Below, in pieces: positions 33,334-45,349 of a DNA stretch of 64,000 nucleotides; the first letter of the stretch is position 1; each line of letters starts with the position of its first letter. The translations under genes were made by a program, and so were the position numbers. The DNA comes from Castanea sativa. Lineage: Eukaryota > Streptophyta > Magnoliopsida > Fagales > Fagaceae. The notes beneath the pieces were generated by a model that worked only from the letters and a program-made list of their open reading frames with translations, did no database searches and had not been told where the DNA came from. The stretch is from contig NC_134020.1 in the NCBI RefSeq assembly GCF_040712315.1, positions 8,450,825 through 8,514,824 of the forward strand, in the 5' to 3' direction.

Positions 33334-34312
33334 TGATAGGCCAAGAATGTATTGACCCTTTTGGTAAATTAACCAATTAATTAGCCAAGTAAATTAATTA
33401 GGTTCAATAACATGCAATAAGCGTGGTAACACAAATAAATCACCAACTAAGTTAAATGCAATGGAAAATAAATTTGACACAAGTGATTTTTTTACAAATG
33501 GAGAAAACCACCAAGACAAAACCCCACCGAGTGAATTTAAGGTCACCATTCCCGAGAATCCACTATTATCAAAGCAAGCAGTTATAAGTAAAATGAATCC
33601 CAGTACCTAATACCAACCTACAATTGAACGCTTAACCCAATACACAATTGAACTTATAATATAGTGACAATCTCTCCTTTCAATGCACGGCTTCAAGTAT
33701 GTGACTAACTAATCAATGCACAAATCTCAATACGTGACTAACACACCAACTTGAGAAAGATGTTGCTGCAAAGTTCTTTAGTTCTTCCAGATGATAATGA
33801 TCAAGAAGCTCCTTGGTTACAAAACCCTTGGCGCAAAGACGTAGCAACTTCTACAAGAGAAAGATGAACTAGGGAAAATTGTCTCCGGTCATAATATGAG
33901 TGAATAATCACTTTGCATCAATTTGCATCACCTTAGATGGCTCTTAAAATAATCCTTATATATGTCTAAGGCTGAGAGAGAAGAAACCCTACACAAATAT
34001 ATTAGATATGCGTGAAAAACAGATTTGGAAAAATGAATTTCGTAATTCTTAATAGATACAGCTTCTGTCGAGAGCTGTTGAGAATTAAACATTAAACCTC
34101 GATAGATTTATCTATCGAGCTTTAATGAACAACACTTCTTCACTTATTTCTTGGACAAATTTGCATGGTTTCAATACTAGACTTGAACTCTTGTTCCTTG
34201 AAGTATTAAACACATCCTAGGTCTACTCAAATACAATTAAAGTGCATTTTGTCAAAGGATTAGTCAATTCTACAAGACATATGTTCTAACAGATTCCACA
34301 TATGTCCTAACA
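33334..34312 (-). mobile_element. 3' LTR of copy B
   Basis: TGTTAGGACATATGTGG ... GGCCTATCA on the minus strand. TCGA minirepeats lie near 34045-34125, including a perfect hairpin at 34098-34119 (CTCGATAGA, 4-nt loop, TCTATCGAG). Confidence 0.9.
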
Positions 34313-34327
34313 ATCTCCCTCTTTGGC
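34313..34327 (-). other. Polypurine tract of copy B
   Basis: GCCAAAGAGGGAGAT abuts the LTR start on the minus strand. Confidence 0.75.
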
Positions 34328-34905
34328 AATCTGTGACAAACCACAAGAAACAACTGAAATGTGAGAGAAGTCATAAATCACTCAACTCATAATCACTTGT
34401 TGAATACAATAAAATCTAATCCTAACACAAACTCTTGAAAAACTTTGCAAGGAGTTCATGGCATGATAGATTTTGACAACTTGTCTTTCTGAAACACTCA
34501 AAACTCATCAAGGCATCTTAATGTGAAATAGAAATAAAATATTGCATAAATAAAAGAAACATGTGTATAAAGAGAGAAAAGAAACAACACATGGAGAGAT
34601 AGGTGAATGATAACAACATCATATATATATATATATATATATATAAAAGAGAAATAAATACAATATTTGCTATCAATAAATGGTCAAGACCGATGTACAA
34701 AAGGATAATGTATCTAAAAGGAAAGAAAAGAAAAGAATACATAAATCCTCACTACATCCCTCAAAAGTATAGACACTCCCCCTATCAAAAAAATCCTATG
34801 CTAACTCTCCCTCTGAGTACATGACTACTCTCAACCCAAAACTACTCCCCTTTTTTGTCACGAATGACAAAGGGCAAGTCACTGAGAAGCAGTCATCTCC
34901 TCATC
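34328..34905 (-). other. 3' untranslated stretch and last codons of ORF2 in copy B
   Basis: Homologous to 4247-4760 (minus) and 400-995 (plus). Only the end of accessory ORF2 remains near 34860-34905 (the sequence that reads GATGACTGCTTCTCAGTGA). It then breaks at about 34905 into unrelated sequence. A short (AT)n tract lies at 34620-34645. Confidence 0.65.
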
Positions 34906-34942
34906 AAAACTCTCACTTGTTGTTTGGGTTTTTCTTAAATAA

Positions 34943-35330
34943 TTGTGATCTCATCACAACTAATAACCTTGCATTTGTTGAAGACTCTAATCTTATTAGA
35001 ATCACTAACTAAAATGGAAGTCCTAAACTATTTAGGATTCCTTAAAACACTAATAGATCAAAAATTAGTTATATAGAACTCTATCTTTAATTTCCTAAAT
35101 GAAAAGTTCTAATCTCATTAGAAACTATAGACCTTTTAATTAAGCTTTAATCTCATTAAAACTTCTAATTAAAATAAATTAAGGACTTTCAATCATACAA
35201 CAATTCCAATCTCATTAGAATGTTTGTTAAAAGACAAGTCCCAAACTATTTAGGACTAAGAGTTCTATTTAACCAATACCATTGATCTCATTAGGTCTTT
35301 TAGTTAGAACTATGTGTAATCCCATCACAC
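34943..35330. repeat. Array of short hairpins with 6- to 7-bp arms and 3-nt loops
   Basis: At least eight inverted repeats share one geometry: 34943-34959 (TTGTGAT/CTC/ATCACAA), 34986-35000, 35021-35037 (TCCTAAA/CTA/TTTAGGA), 35107-35123 (TTCTAAT/CTC/ATTAGAA), 35146-35160, 35204-35220, 35239-35255 and 35314-35330. Arms differ but stay complementary or nearly so. No coding sequence is seen. Confidence 0.7.
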
Positions 35331-35384
35331 ACATCCTTGTTCTTTATATATATGAAAAACATTTAGAAAAAATTCTGAATACCT

Positions 35385-35590
35385 AGTTCTCGATTGATCG
35401 AGAATGTACCTCGATCGATCGAGAAAAGTTCTGGCTGCTCGATCCATCCTCGACAGATTCTCAATCGATCAAGAAAAATTCCACGAAGCTCGATCGATGC
35501 TCGACAGATCCTCGATCAATCGAGAAAAATTCTGCAAGCTCAATCGATGCTCGATAGATGCTCGATCAATCGAGTGTCGCGAATTTTGAA
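35385..35590. repeat. Cluster of ATCGAT-rich palindromes
   Basis: Repeated CTCGATCGATCGAG-type motifs about 25-35 bp apart. The one at 35410-35423 is a perfect 14-bp palindrome. It lies in the leader of the LTR element at 35895-37347. Confidence 0.85.
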
Positions 35591-35881
35591 TTTCCCAGAA
35601 TTTTTCTAAGACAATTTTTCAACATTTTCATGAATAAAACAACCATCATATGAACATAATGGACAGAGATTGATATCAAAAATAATATCATTGATGCTAT
35701 AGCCTTGAAATTCAATTTAACATACTTAAACTCAAAATTAAACAACATCATAACATCAAAATCAGTTTTCATCAAATCATAGTTTCAACAACCATGCAAA
35801 AAATAATTTCTAACATCATGAAACTATTGTCCCTAACTCCAAAACTCACAAAACATGTTATACAATTCGAAATTGAAGACC

Positions 35882-35893
35882 GCTCTGTACCAA
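35882..35893 (-). other. Primer-binding-site-like string beside the 1.4-kb LTR
   Basis: The minus strand reads TTGGTACAGAGC directly after the LTR end, close to TGGTATCAGAGC (initiator tRNA-Met). It shows that this copy is a 5' LTR with some internal sequence, not a solo LTR. Confidence 0.6.
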
Positions 35894-35894
35894 T

Positions 35895-37347
35895 TGTTGG
35901 AAAAACACATGAAAATATGTATTTGTATCTCATACAAAACATGCACAGCGGAAAATTAACAGATCTACTTCATTCACAATTGATAACATGTACTATGTAA
36001 GTTTCAGAATTTAAAAACAAGAAAGCGTACCTTGGTGCGGTGAAATTCAAAACCGAATATTATAAGCACTTGGGAAAACTTTTAATCTTCACTCCAATTC
36101 CACTTAATGCCTAAGATGTGTGGTCTCTTAATCAGTTTTCAAGAAGAGAATAGGAGAGTGTCCAACACTCACATACAAACCATTTCATTCCAAGTATGTT
36201 CTTAATGAAAATACTTATGAAAAGAACTTCTAAAAAACCTTAATGAAATTCTGTATGTTTCTCTCCTTATATATATAACTGATTATCTGATTGGGCTAGC
36301 CTTTTAGGCCATTCCAATTGGGCTCTTGTGTGTGGCTTGGAATGGGACCAAAAGAGACCAATAAAACACTAGATCCAATGGGCCTTGGGCTTTTCTGTCA
36401 ACTCTTAACAAGTCCAAAGTTACCATTAACTATATTTAATACCACTATATAAATATAGTTGTACTCTAAGCCTTATCTATAAATTATATCCCAAGACTTT
36501 ATTGTACATGCAACCCCTTCATAAAATATTCGTAGTAATACAAAGTCATGAATGTAGACTGTCACTTTGAAGATTACTATATCTTAATCCTGAGTACCCG
36601 GTTTAATCTTTTAAGTTATTCATTATATATTTTTGAAAATCAATTCCATAAATATATACTTTAGTAACTCCTTACTTAAGTGGTTGGGCCCAACTCTTTG
36701 AATAACCAAACCCATTAAACTTATCTCAAGGGAATATTTTGTATCTCAGTTAAGAGACTATGAATTCCATCTTGAAAATATATGTTCCATCAACACTAAA
36801 TGTGGCTGCCCAACATACTGAGGTTTTGATAGTAACTTTAGATCTCACTCTTGATGTATCAAAGCAACTTACATTTCATGATCAAGTCCATTATCCTCTC
36901 AGGATTAAGAGTTCATGTAAATAGAAGTCGTGAGATTTATTATTCATTTAACAATCGTTAGGAGAATAATAAATCTCACAGCAGTCCAGTTCAATATGTC
37001 TTAACTCTTTAAAACATATCAACATACCAACTAGAAGTCTCCACTTCTATGATCAAGACAAATCATCTTAGTTAATATGTTATAGTTTTCGCAGATGAAA
37101 TGCCTAATTTCATCACCGACTATGAACTATAATTTTGAGTTTACAAAGAACTTGTGATTTATATCTTCTGTGACTTTTTACATAAATCGCATACTATGCA
37201 TCTCATGGACTATATGATAACGTCCAAATATTCATGTTACCATTATTTTAGATAATAATAAAACAACTTTATTAATCATAACATTAAGTCATACATAATG
37301 TCATACATAGCATCATACAATAGGATTTAAGGCCACATATCCTAACA
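35895..37347 (-). mobile_element. 5' LTR of the 1.4-kb family with adjacent leader (copy 4 of 5)
   Basis: TGTTAGGATATGTGGCC ... TTTTTCCAACA on the minus strand. It inserted into the spacer of copy B. Internal sequence runs from 35894 down to at least about 35346, then becomes unclear; no coding domain or 3' LTR is seen, so the element is truncated. The right flank CTATC has no matching partner on the left. Confidence 0.75.
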
Positions 37348-38007
37348 CTATCACCTTCAAGGTACATCCTAGAACTCCCAAATCTCCTAGAACTCTCAAA
37401 TCTCCTAGAAACACACTTGCAATCATATTTAAAAGTATTTTGATTCTTTTTGTTTTTATTTTCTTTGCATATTTTTTCTTTTTGAGCATATCATGTATGG
37501 GAATATAAGAGAGAGAAGAAATACCCAATTATGTTAAGCTTTAACATCACAATTTTGCTATGCCGAAGCATACAGATGTTATCCATGATTGGCGAGCGTT
37601 AGTGGTGAGATGAATATTTATGCCTTTCTCTTAGGATTTTTTAGTCATTCACATCAAAAAGAGTAATATGAGTATTAAGTATAAGAGATTACTTAATCAA
37701 ACTCATCACAAACATGAGCCACAAAGCTCACTTACTTAGTTGTGCATTGAGATGCTCATCTAAGTTACAAAAGATACAAAATTTAGAAAACTTTATTTCA
37801 ATGGCCATCCAAAGGTACACAAGTACCAATGTACACAAAACACACTGTTTTTGTATTTTTCTGATTTTTCAAATTTTTTTGTATGAAAAACAAAATAAAG
37901 CAAAACTAAAAACAAACAAACAAAAACATGTTAAACAAAGCATAGCATAAAACTAGACTGACTCAAAAACAAGAAAGCAAAACACACAAGTAATGTATAA
38001 ACTAAAA

Positions 38008-38040
<33 letters not shown>
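37348..38040 (-). other. Non-coding spacer of copy B
   Basis: Homologous to 8650-8857 joined to 11272-11731 of copy II without the Tat solo LTR. It ends in a GA tract (38011-38045). No gene is seen. Confidence 0.65.
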
Positions 38041-38048
<8 letters not shown>

Positions 38049-39597
38049 TGATTAAATCACTTTGAGCATTTTCCTTTCACACCTTGGAAGAACCTTTCCA
38101 TTTGGCGAACCCTTGATCCGGTGGTAAAGGGAAAGAATTGAAACCGTTCAAGTTTGAAAGGAACATGAGGGCCTTAAGAAGATCTCCAAAAGGAGCAAAA
38201 GAGAATAAAACTGATTCTGGTTTTTGGACGATATCATACCATTGCTTTGTTGAGTGGCTAACCACTTGTAGCAATTAGGTCAAGTGTGCCCTAAAGCTCC
38301 ACAGTGATGACAGAGATGCTGCTTCTTCTGTTTAGGCTTTTAGTTACTACCCTTCTTAGTCCTGGGGTTTCTAGTCTCTTTCTTATCAAGCATAGGGGGT
38401 GCTTCTAAGACAGATTTGCCCTTGTTTATGTTCTCACTAGCTAAATAAATTTTGACATCATTGTTCTCAGAATTAACATTATTAGCAGGTGAGACAAACA
38501 CAGTAGTACTAGAAGAAGCAACATTAGGAGAAGAGAAATCATACCCCAAACTAGTTCTATCTAAAGCAGATTTTTGAAAGCTAAGCATCTCATCAAGCTT
38601 TGCACTGGAAGTCCTCTCCAATTGAGCTCTAACTTGTGACATTTTTGCTTCAAGCTTCTTGGTCCTTTCAACCAAGAAATTGTTCTCAAACCGTAGTGCT
38701 CCAATGGTTTGATTAGCTTCGTCAAACTTTATAGAGAGCTCTTGTCGATCAAGTTCCACATCACTTAGCTTCTTGGTGACCAGCCTATACAGTCTCATGC
38801 TTTTCAGAGACCTTGTACAACTTTGCATAGGATGTATGGATGTCATCTTGTTCATCCATTTTCTCAAACTTATATTCCACCAAGTCCTCTTCTTCATCTA
38901 CCTCTTCAACAATCCCTTCAGTAGGATTCACTGTGGTAGAGAAGGCATTCAAGATTTCCTTGTCATCATTGTCATCTGAATCATCCTCAGGCTCAGTGTC
39001 ACTTAAGGTAGTAGCAAAGGCTTTACTTTTCCCAATAGTCTTGAGATAAGTTGGATATTCTTAAACTGAGATGAACTAAACTTCTTTCGGTCTTTATTAA
39101 ATCCTTTTGCATTAGCATTCTTCATGAACATTTTGAATTGCCTTATGATATAGGATTTCATCTTAGAATCTTCATCATCAGAAGACTCATCAGTATCATT
39201 GCTTTTGGCCCTTAATGCCATGCTCTTTCTTAATTTCTTCAAAGCTCATGGTAAGCCTTTGAAGCTTTGAATCCTTGACAGCCTTAGTCCTTGCGTAGGT
39301 TGTCTGGAGGATAGTCCATGCTTCTTTAGCAGTTTCAGTTGAGGATATCTTATTGAACTCTTCATTGATGACCGCACTGAATAAAGCATTCAATGCTTTA
39401 CTGTTGAAGTTTGCTGCTTTGATCTTGGCATCATCCCAATCAGCCAGCACTTCCTTTGGCTTAGTCCAGCCAATCTCCACAGCTTGCCACACCTTCTCAT
39501 GTAAAGACTGCAAGAAAGCTCTCATGCATATTTTTCAGTATGCATAGTTAGTGTCATCAAATAAAGGAGGGATAATTAGAGATTGTCCTTTTTACAT
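38041..39597 (-). pseudogene. Copia-type gag-like ORF1 of copy B
   Basis: The expected ATG at 39597 is followed at once by TAA. Then come a UBN2-type gag domain (MRAFLQSLHEKVWQAVEIGW, KIKAANFNSKALNALFSAV, EAWTILQTTYARTKAVKDSK), a linker (SYIIRQFKMFMKNANAKGF), a coiled coil of about 60 residues (38760-38580; LVERTKKLEAKMSQVRAQLE) and a knuckle near 38315-38270 (CHHCGALGHT). The knuckle's first three ligands are intact, and a stop follows. Frames shift at about 39240, 38900 and 38340. No pol follows. Confidence 0.8.
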
Positions 39598-39654
39598 GAC
39601 AAACAGGGGTCAATGGATCACACAGCAAAGATTAATCCTAATCAGAGTATGCCC

Positions 39655-39666
39655 GCTCTGATACCA
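39655..39666 (-). other. Primer-binding site of copy B
   Basis: Exact TGGTATCAGAGC on the minus strand, two bases inside the LTR end. Confidence 0.9.
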
Positions 39667-39668
39667 CT

Positions 39669-40430
39669 TGATAGGCCAAGAATGTATTGACCCCTTTGGT
39701 AAATTAATCAATTAATTAGCCAAGTAAATTAATTAGGTTCAATTACATGCAATAAGCATGGTAGCACAAACAAATCACCAACTATGTTAAATGCAGTGGA
39801 AAATAAATTTGATACAGGTGATTTGTTTACGAATGGGGAAAACCACCGAGGCAAAACCCCACCGGGTGAATTTAAGGTCACCACTCCCGAGAATCCATTA
39901 TTATCAAAGCAAGTAGTTACAAGTAAAAGGAATCCCAGTACCTAATACCAACCTATAGTTGAACCCTTACACCAATACACAATTGGACTTGTAATGTAGT
40001 GACAATCTTTCCTTTCAATGCACGGCTCCAAGTATGTGACTAACGAATTGATGCATGGATCTCAGTATGTGACTAACACACCAACTTGAGAAAGATGTTG
40101 GCTACAAAGTTTTTCAGTTCATTCAGACGATGAAGATGTTGTCTCTAGTCACAATATGAGCGAATAATCACTTTGCATCAAGTTGCATTACCTTAGACGA
40201 CCCTTAAAATAATACTTATATATGTCTAGGGTTGTGAGAAAAGAAACCCTACACAAGATATGTGTGAAAAACAAATCTAGAAATCTGAATTTCATAATTC
40301 TCGATAGATATAGGTTTTGTCGAGAGCTATTGAGAATTAAATATTAAACCTCGATAGATTTATCTGTCAAGCTTTAATGAACAATACTTCTTCACTTGTT
40401 TCTTGGAAAAATTTGCATGGCTTTAATACT
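39669..40430 (-). mobile_element. 5' LTR of copy B, inner part
   Basis: Homologous to 33334-34312; the outer part lies at 48124-48257. G2 splits it at the target site ATACT. TCGA minirepeats are at 40300-40375. Confidence 0.9.
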
Positions 40431-41529
40431 TGATATGAACTCCACCAACAATTGTGATGAAACCCGATAACAATGATGGTTTGGAACCCCAAGATCATGT
40501 AGACAAGATTTGTTAAGCCTTGAACCAGCACCCAATTCAGATGAAAAACCAAGACTACGATGGATTGAAAATGCCACACCAAGAATTCCTAAGAAACTCT
40601 CAAGAATCAGGGTGATAAGTTTGGTTGTTTGAATGCCACAAGATTAACTTGATAAGTTCAAGAGTTCTTTTAAGAACCAAGAGGAACACAAGACCTCACA
40701 AGGAGAATAATTTTTTAGAAAACCAAAAGTTGATTTTTAAAATTCGTACTACCCATCTATATACCTAGAACAACCCTCTAAGAATAGGCAAAGTCATAAT
40801 TACAGCTTTAAAACAGCACAAAAAATTAACCTAAACAAGTTCCCACATTTTTTGGATCCTTGGACTTTTAAAGGCAGTCAAACATAACTAAATGACTAGA
40901 TTTAATGTATTTTAACACCCTTTAATGGTCAGACCATGCTGGGTGTGAATTTACATGCTAATTAGCCTCTTCAATTGCTTTGATGACATGGACTAAGCCT
41001 TGATTATTATCTAAGCCCATCTTGGTCTTTTCAGAATCAGCCGAATTCTCTTGGACTAGCCTATTTAGTGCTTCCTTGAAACGTTTGGCTCTAAGTCTTG
41101 TAATTGGGCCACTAGGATAGGCAAAGTCATAATTACAGCTTTAAAAACAGCACAAAAAATTAACCTAAACAAGTTCCCACGTTTTTTGGATTCTTGGACT
41201 TTTAAAGGCAGTCAAACATAGCTAAATGACTAGATTTAATATATTTTAACACCCTTTAATGGTCAGACCATGTTGGGTGCGAATTTACATGCGAATTAGC
41301 CTCTTCAATTGCTTTGATGACATGGACTAAGCCTTGATTATTATCTGAGCCCATCTTGGTCTTTTCAGAATCAGCCAAATTCTCTTGGACTAGCCCATTT
41401 AGTGCTTCCTTGAAACATTTGGCTCTAAGTCTTGTAATTGGGCCACTAGGAAGTGACAAAGGGTCATGTGCAAATTCAACTCCATTTCCACGTGTATGAT
41501 CAGCATGACCAGCTCCTTGATTTGCATCA
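40431..41529 (-). mobile_element. 3' LTR of G2, with an internal duplication
   Basis: TGATGCAAAT ... TTCATATCA on the minus strand. It is about 334 bp longer than the 5' LTR because of a tandem duplication: about 40780-41113 repeated at 41114-41450. The duplicated units differ by a few per cent. Confidence 0.9.
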
Positions 41530-42721
41530 TTCTCCCCCTCTTGAGAAGGATTTGTCCTCAAATCATCACCTACATCAAAAAGAGACAAATCAGCAACATT
41601 AAAGCTTGCACTAACACCTTCTCACCTAGTAAGTCAAGCTTATAGGCATTATCATTGATGCGCTCCACTACTTGAAATGGTCCATCACCCCATGGTAGGA
41701 GTTTTGAACGCCGTTTTTCTAGAAAACGATCCTTCCTGAAGTGCAACCAAACCCAATCTCCTGGTTCAAACACTACCTTCTTGCGTTCCTTGTTGGCTTG
41801 ATGGACATATTGTTGAGTCCTCCTATCGATGTTCAACCGTGCCTTTTCATGAATCATCTTTACAAATTCTGCTTTCTTTTTGCCATCTAAGTTCACACGT
41901 TCACTTAAAGGTAAAGAAGTTAAATCCAAAGGTGACAATGGGTTAAAACCATAAACAATTTCAAATGGTGAAAACTTAGATGCAGAATGTATACTTCAAT
42001 TGTAAGCAAATTCAACATGTGGCGAACAATCTTCCCATGTTTTCACGTTCTTTTTAATGATAGCACGCAACAAAGAAGACAAAGTTCTATTTACTACTTC
42101 AGTTTGACCATCCGTTTGTGGATGACAAGTAGTAGAAAACAACAACTTGGTTCCCAACTTTCCCCACAAAGTCTTCCAAAAGTAACTTAAAAACTTTGCA
42201 TCCCTATCAGAAACGATGGTCCTAGGCATACCATGTAACCTAACAATTTCTTTGAAGAATAAATCAGCTATATGTGATGCATCATCAGTTTTGTGACATG
42301 CAATGAAGTGTTCCATCTTGGAAAATCTATCTACCACCACAAAAACTGAATCTCTCCCCCTCTTAGTTCTAGGTAAACCTAAAACAAAATCCATAGAAAT
42401 ATCAGTCCAAGGTTCACTAGGTATTGGCAAAGGGGTGTACAAACCATGGGGATTCAACTTAGACTTAGCCTGTTTACACGTGATACATTTCTCACAGATT
42501 CTTTCCACATCACGTTTCATATGAGGCCAAAAAAAATGATCATGCAAAATTCCTAAAGTCTTAGCTACACCAAAATAACCCATCAAACCACCACCATAAG
42601 CTTCTCTCACAAGCAATTCACGCAAAGAACACTTAGGCACACACAGTTTATTCTCCCGAAACAAAAATCCATCATGCCTATAAAACTTACCAAATGCCAC
42701 TTTTTCACATGCATTGAACAC
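41256..42721 (-). pseudogene. Integrase and C-terminal tail of G2
   Basis: Frame 42721-41996 has the zinc finger end ([15 protein letters not shown]) and the core with all three acidic residues: [34 protein letters not shown] follows EFAYN, where a CGA-to-TGA change is plausible. The frame continues 41938-41570 with [16 protein letters not shown], the C-terminal GPF/Y-type region ([18 protein letters not shown]). After a frameshift the tail 41588-41256 runs across the PPT into the 3' LTR (PITRLRAKCFKEALNGLVQ). No classic chromodomain is seen. Confidence 0.85.
41530..41542 (-). other. Polypurine tract of G2
   Basis: AAGAGGGGGAGAA abuts the LTR start TGATGCAAAT on the minus strand. The coding frame runs through it (SQEGEND). 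Confidence 0.85.
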
Positions 42722-42811
42722 ATCACCAAAATTAGAATCTTATGCATACAAATCCTTAATGTATTCAAAGCCAAGCATTTTTGTATCTAAAATGGAAAGT
42801 AAAGCATACCT

Positions 42812-44212
42812 TCAAGACAATGCATCAGCCACCACATTTTCCTTACCTTGCTTGTATCTGATCACATAAGGAAATGTTTCAATGAATTCCACCCACTTGG
42901 CATGGCGTTTGTTCAACCTTTGCTGTCCTTTCAAATGCTTCAAAGATTCATGATCTGTGTGAATCACAAATTCCTTTGGCCATAGGTAGTGTTGCCAATT
43001 TTCCAAAGCCCTTACCAAGGCATACATCTTCTTATCATAAGTGGGGTAATTTAGGGCTGCCCCACCCAACTTTTCACTGAAATAAGCAACTGGACGGCCT
43101 TTTTGCATCAAAACAGCTCTAATACCTATTCCTGAAGCATCACACTCAATTTCAAAAGCTTTAGCAAAGTTAGGTAAAACAAACAAAGATGCATAAGTTA
43201 ATTTTTCTTTGTTCTGATTAAATGCCTTTTCTTGTTCTTTCCCCCACTTAAACGGCACATTTTTCTTGATGACTTCAGTAAGAGGGGCGGCTAAGCTACT
43301 AAAATCACGCACAAACCATCTATAGAAACTAGCTAAGCCGTGGAAACTCCTCACTTGGCTGATTGTTGTAGGCGTTGGCCACTCTTGGATTGCCTTCACC
43401 TCTTCCTCGTCCATCTCAATTCCTCTTTTACTAACAACAAAACCAAGAAACACAAGCTTATCCGTACAAAATGTGCACTTTTTGAAGTTAGCAAACAATC
43501 TTTCTTTCCTTAGAATTTCCAAAACAGATTTCAAATGCATTACATGTTCTTCCAAATTTTTGCTATAAATTAGGATATCATCAAAATACACAACTATAAA
43601 TCTACCAATAAATGCACAAAAAACATGGTTCATCAAACGCATAAAAGTGCTTGGAGCATTAGTTAAGCCGAAAGGCATCACTAACCACTCATACAAACCA
43701 TATTTAGTCTTAAAAGCAGTTTTCCATTCATCACCTTCCTTCATCCTAATCTGATGATAACCATTCTTAAGATCAATTTTTGTAAAGACACAAGAACCAT
43801 GTAATTCATCCAGCATATCATCTAATCTAGGAATGGGATGACGATATTTTACCGTTATGTTGTTGATGGCTCGGCAGTCAAAACACATCTTCCATGTTCC
43901 ATCCTTCTTAGGAACTAATAACACTTGGACCGCACAAGGACTCATGCTTTCACGCACGTATCCCTTCTTCAATAATTCACCTACTTGCCTCTGAAGTTCC
44001 TTGGTCTCCTCGGGATTACTCTTATAAGTAGGTTGGTTTGGAATTGATGCACCAGATATGAAATCAATTTGATGTTCAATCCCTCGAATTAGATGTAAAC
44101 CATGAGGTACCTCTTCGGGAAGGACATCTTCAAACTCCTGCAAAAGAGAAACAATATCGCTCGGCAAAGTACCGACGAGATCATTAGTACATAAAAGAGC
44201 CTCCTTGTACAT
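42812..44212 (-). pseudogene. RT and RNase H of G2 (466 codons open)
   Basis: One open frame holds RT from LRGI-type sequence ([19 protein letters not shown]) through [57 protein letters not shown] and the catalytic [10 protein letters not shown] (YFDD kept). The thumb ([20 protein letters not shown]) and RNase H ([33 protein letters not shown]) follow, ending at VVADALS. A TGA and then a TAA separate it from the integrase (42811-42722). It copied RNA to DNA when active. Best preserved pol piece in the window. Confidence 0.9.
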
Positions 44213-44456
44213 GAGTACAATAAGGGGCTGGTGTGAAAATAATGCCCTCTTGATCTCACTTTATTTTGCAATGTAATTGAATTTTTCCTCTCTTGCTCTC
44301 ATTATGGACGAAATCATCTCTCTTTCTTTTTCACTTTGATCAATGTTTTTCTCTCCTTTTTTTTTTAAACTCTTTTTTTTCAATTTCGGCCTTCCTTTCT
44401 TTTTCCTTTTTTTTTCATTTGATCTTTGTAACTTTAATTGGTCCCCCTTAACCTGT
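44213..44456 (-). pseudogene. Lysine-rich linker of the G2 polyprotein
   Basis: Frame HQQVKGDQLKLQRSNEKKRK and KKGEKNIDQSEKEREM: the charged, low-complexity linker that joins protease to RT in this family. A shift separates it from the RT frame. Confidence 0.65.
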
Positions 44457-45306
44457 TGATGAGAATCAACAAGCATTCAAGGATCCATTGCATGTTCCAG
44501 TTGGGCCTATTACAAGAGCAAGATCCTAGAAGATCAAAGTAGCACTGAATGGGCTGATTCAAGAGATTTTGGCTGATTCTAACGCAGGACATTCCAAGCT
44601 TGGCCCAAAGAAAGATGAAAGCGTAATAAATTTAATTCAAGCTATTTAGGGCTAATCTGGCTTAATTTGGAGTGACTTATGGCATGGATTAATGTCTGAT
44701 TGATTTCCTGCTCTATATCAGTTAATGGAGATTTTTTCCTATTCTAGAGCTGTTATTTCAGACCAAATCTACCTGAATTTAGGGTTTTTATTATTTAGTA
44801 CGTTTTTTAGGTATTTTCCTTGTTTTTAGGTGCATTTAATGCTTTTTAGGTCAAATTTGATTCTTGATATGGTAAGGTATCAATTAGGAGTTATTTTAGA
44901 ATATATTTTCTTGTCTGTCAAGTTTTATGGAGCCCTTAAATAGGCTCTGAAGTTTGTAAACGTCTTTCATAATATTATTGAATAAAAATCAGAAAAGGTG
45001 AGGCTTTGCTCTTCTTTTGGTTCTTCAAGAACTGTGAACTTATCAGGGATTCTTCCTTGTGGCGTTCAAACTTTATACCTTCGGTTCGTGATTCTTTATA
45101 ATCATTGGGTCAAAGGTCAACTTATACCTTTGGTTCACGTTTCGATTATAAATGTTGGGTCAGGGTTTCTATCATAAATCTGAATTTTAGTTTTCCTGGG
45201 TAAATATTCCAATATTTTTGTTGGGTCTCAAAGCGTGTCGATTAAGGTTCGCATCATATTCCAATATTTTTGTTGGGTCTCAAAGCGTGTCGATTGAGGT
45301 TCGCAT
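44457..45306 (+). mobile_element. LTR of a related gypsy family nested in G2, opposite strand
   Basis: It begins TGATGAGAATCAACAAGC, and its first part encodes a pol tail like that of G2 (DPLHVPVGPITRARS; VALNGLIQEILADSN). Non-coding LTR sequence follows with a 'ttaaataggctctgaagtt...ttattgaataaa' polyadenylation-like region near 44935-44990. The end carries a 45- to 50-bp direct repeat (about 45208-45255 and 45257-45306). Exact ends and target copies are not certain. Confidence 0.6.
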
Positions 45307-45349
45307 AATTTGTTTTGGAGTTAATGGCACAAGAGTAATAGGTTGCCCT

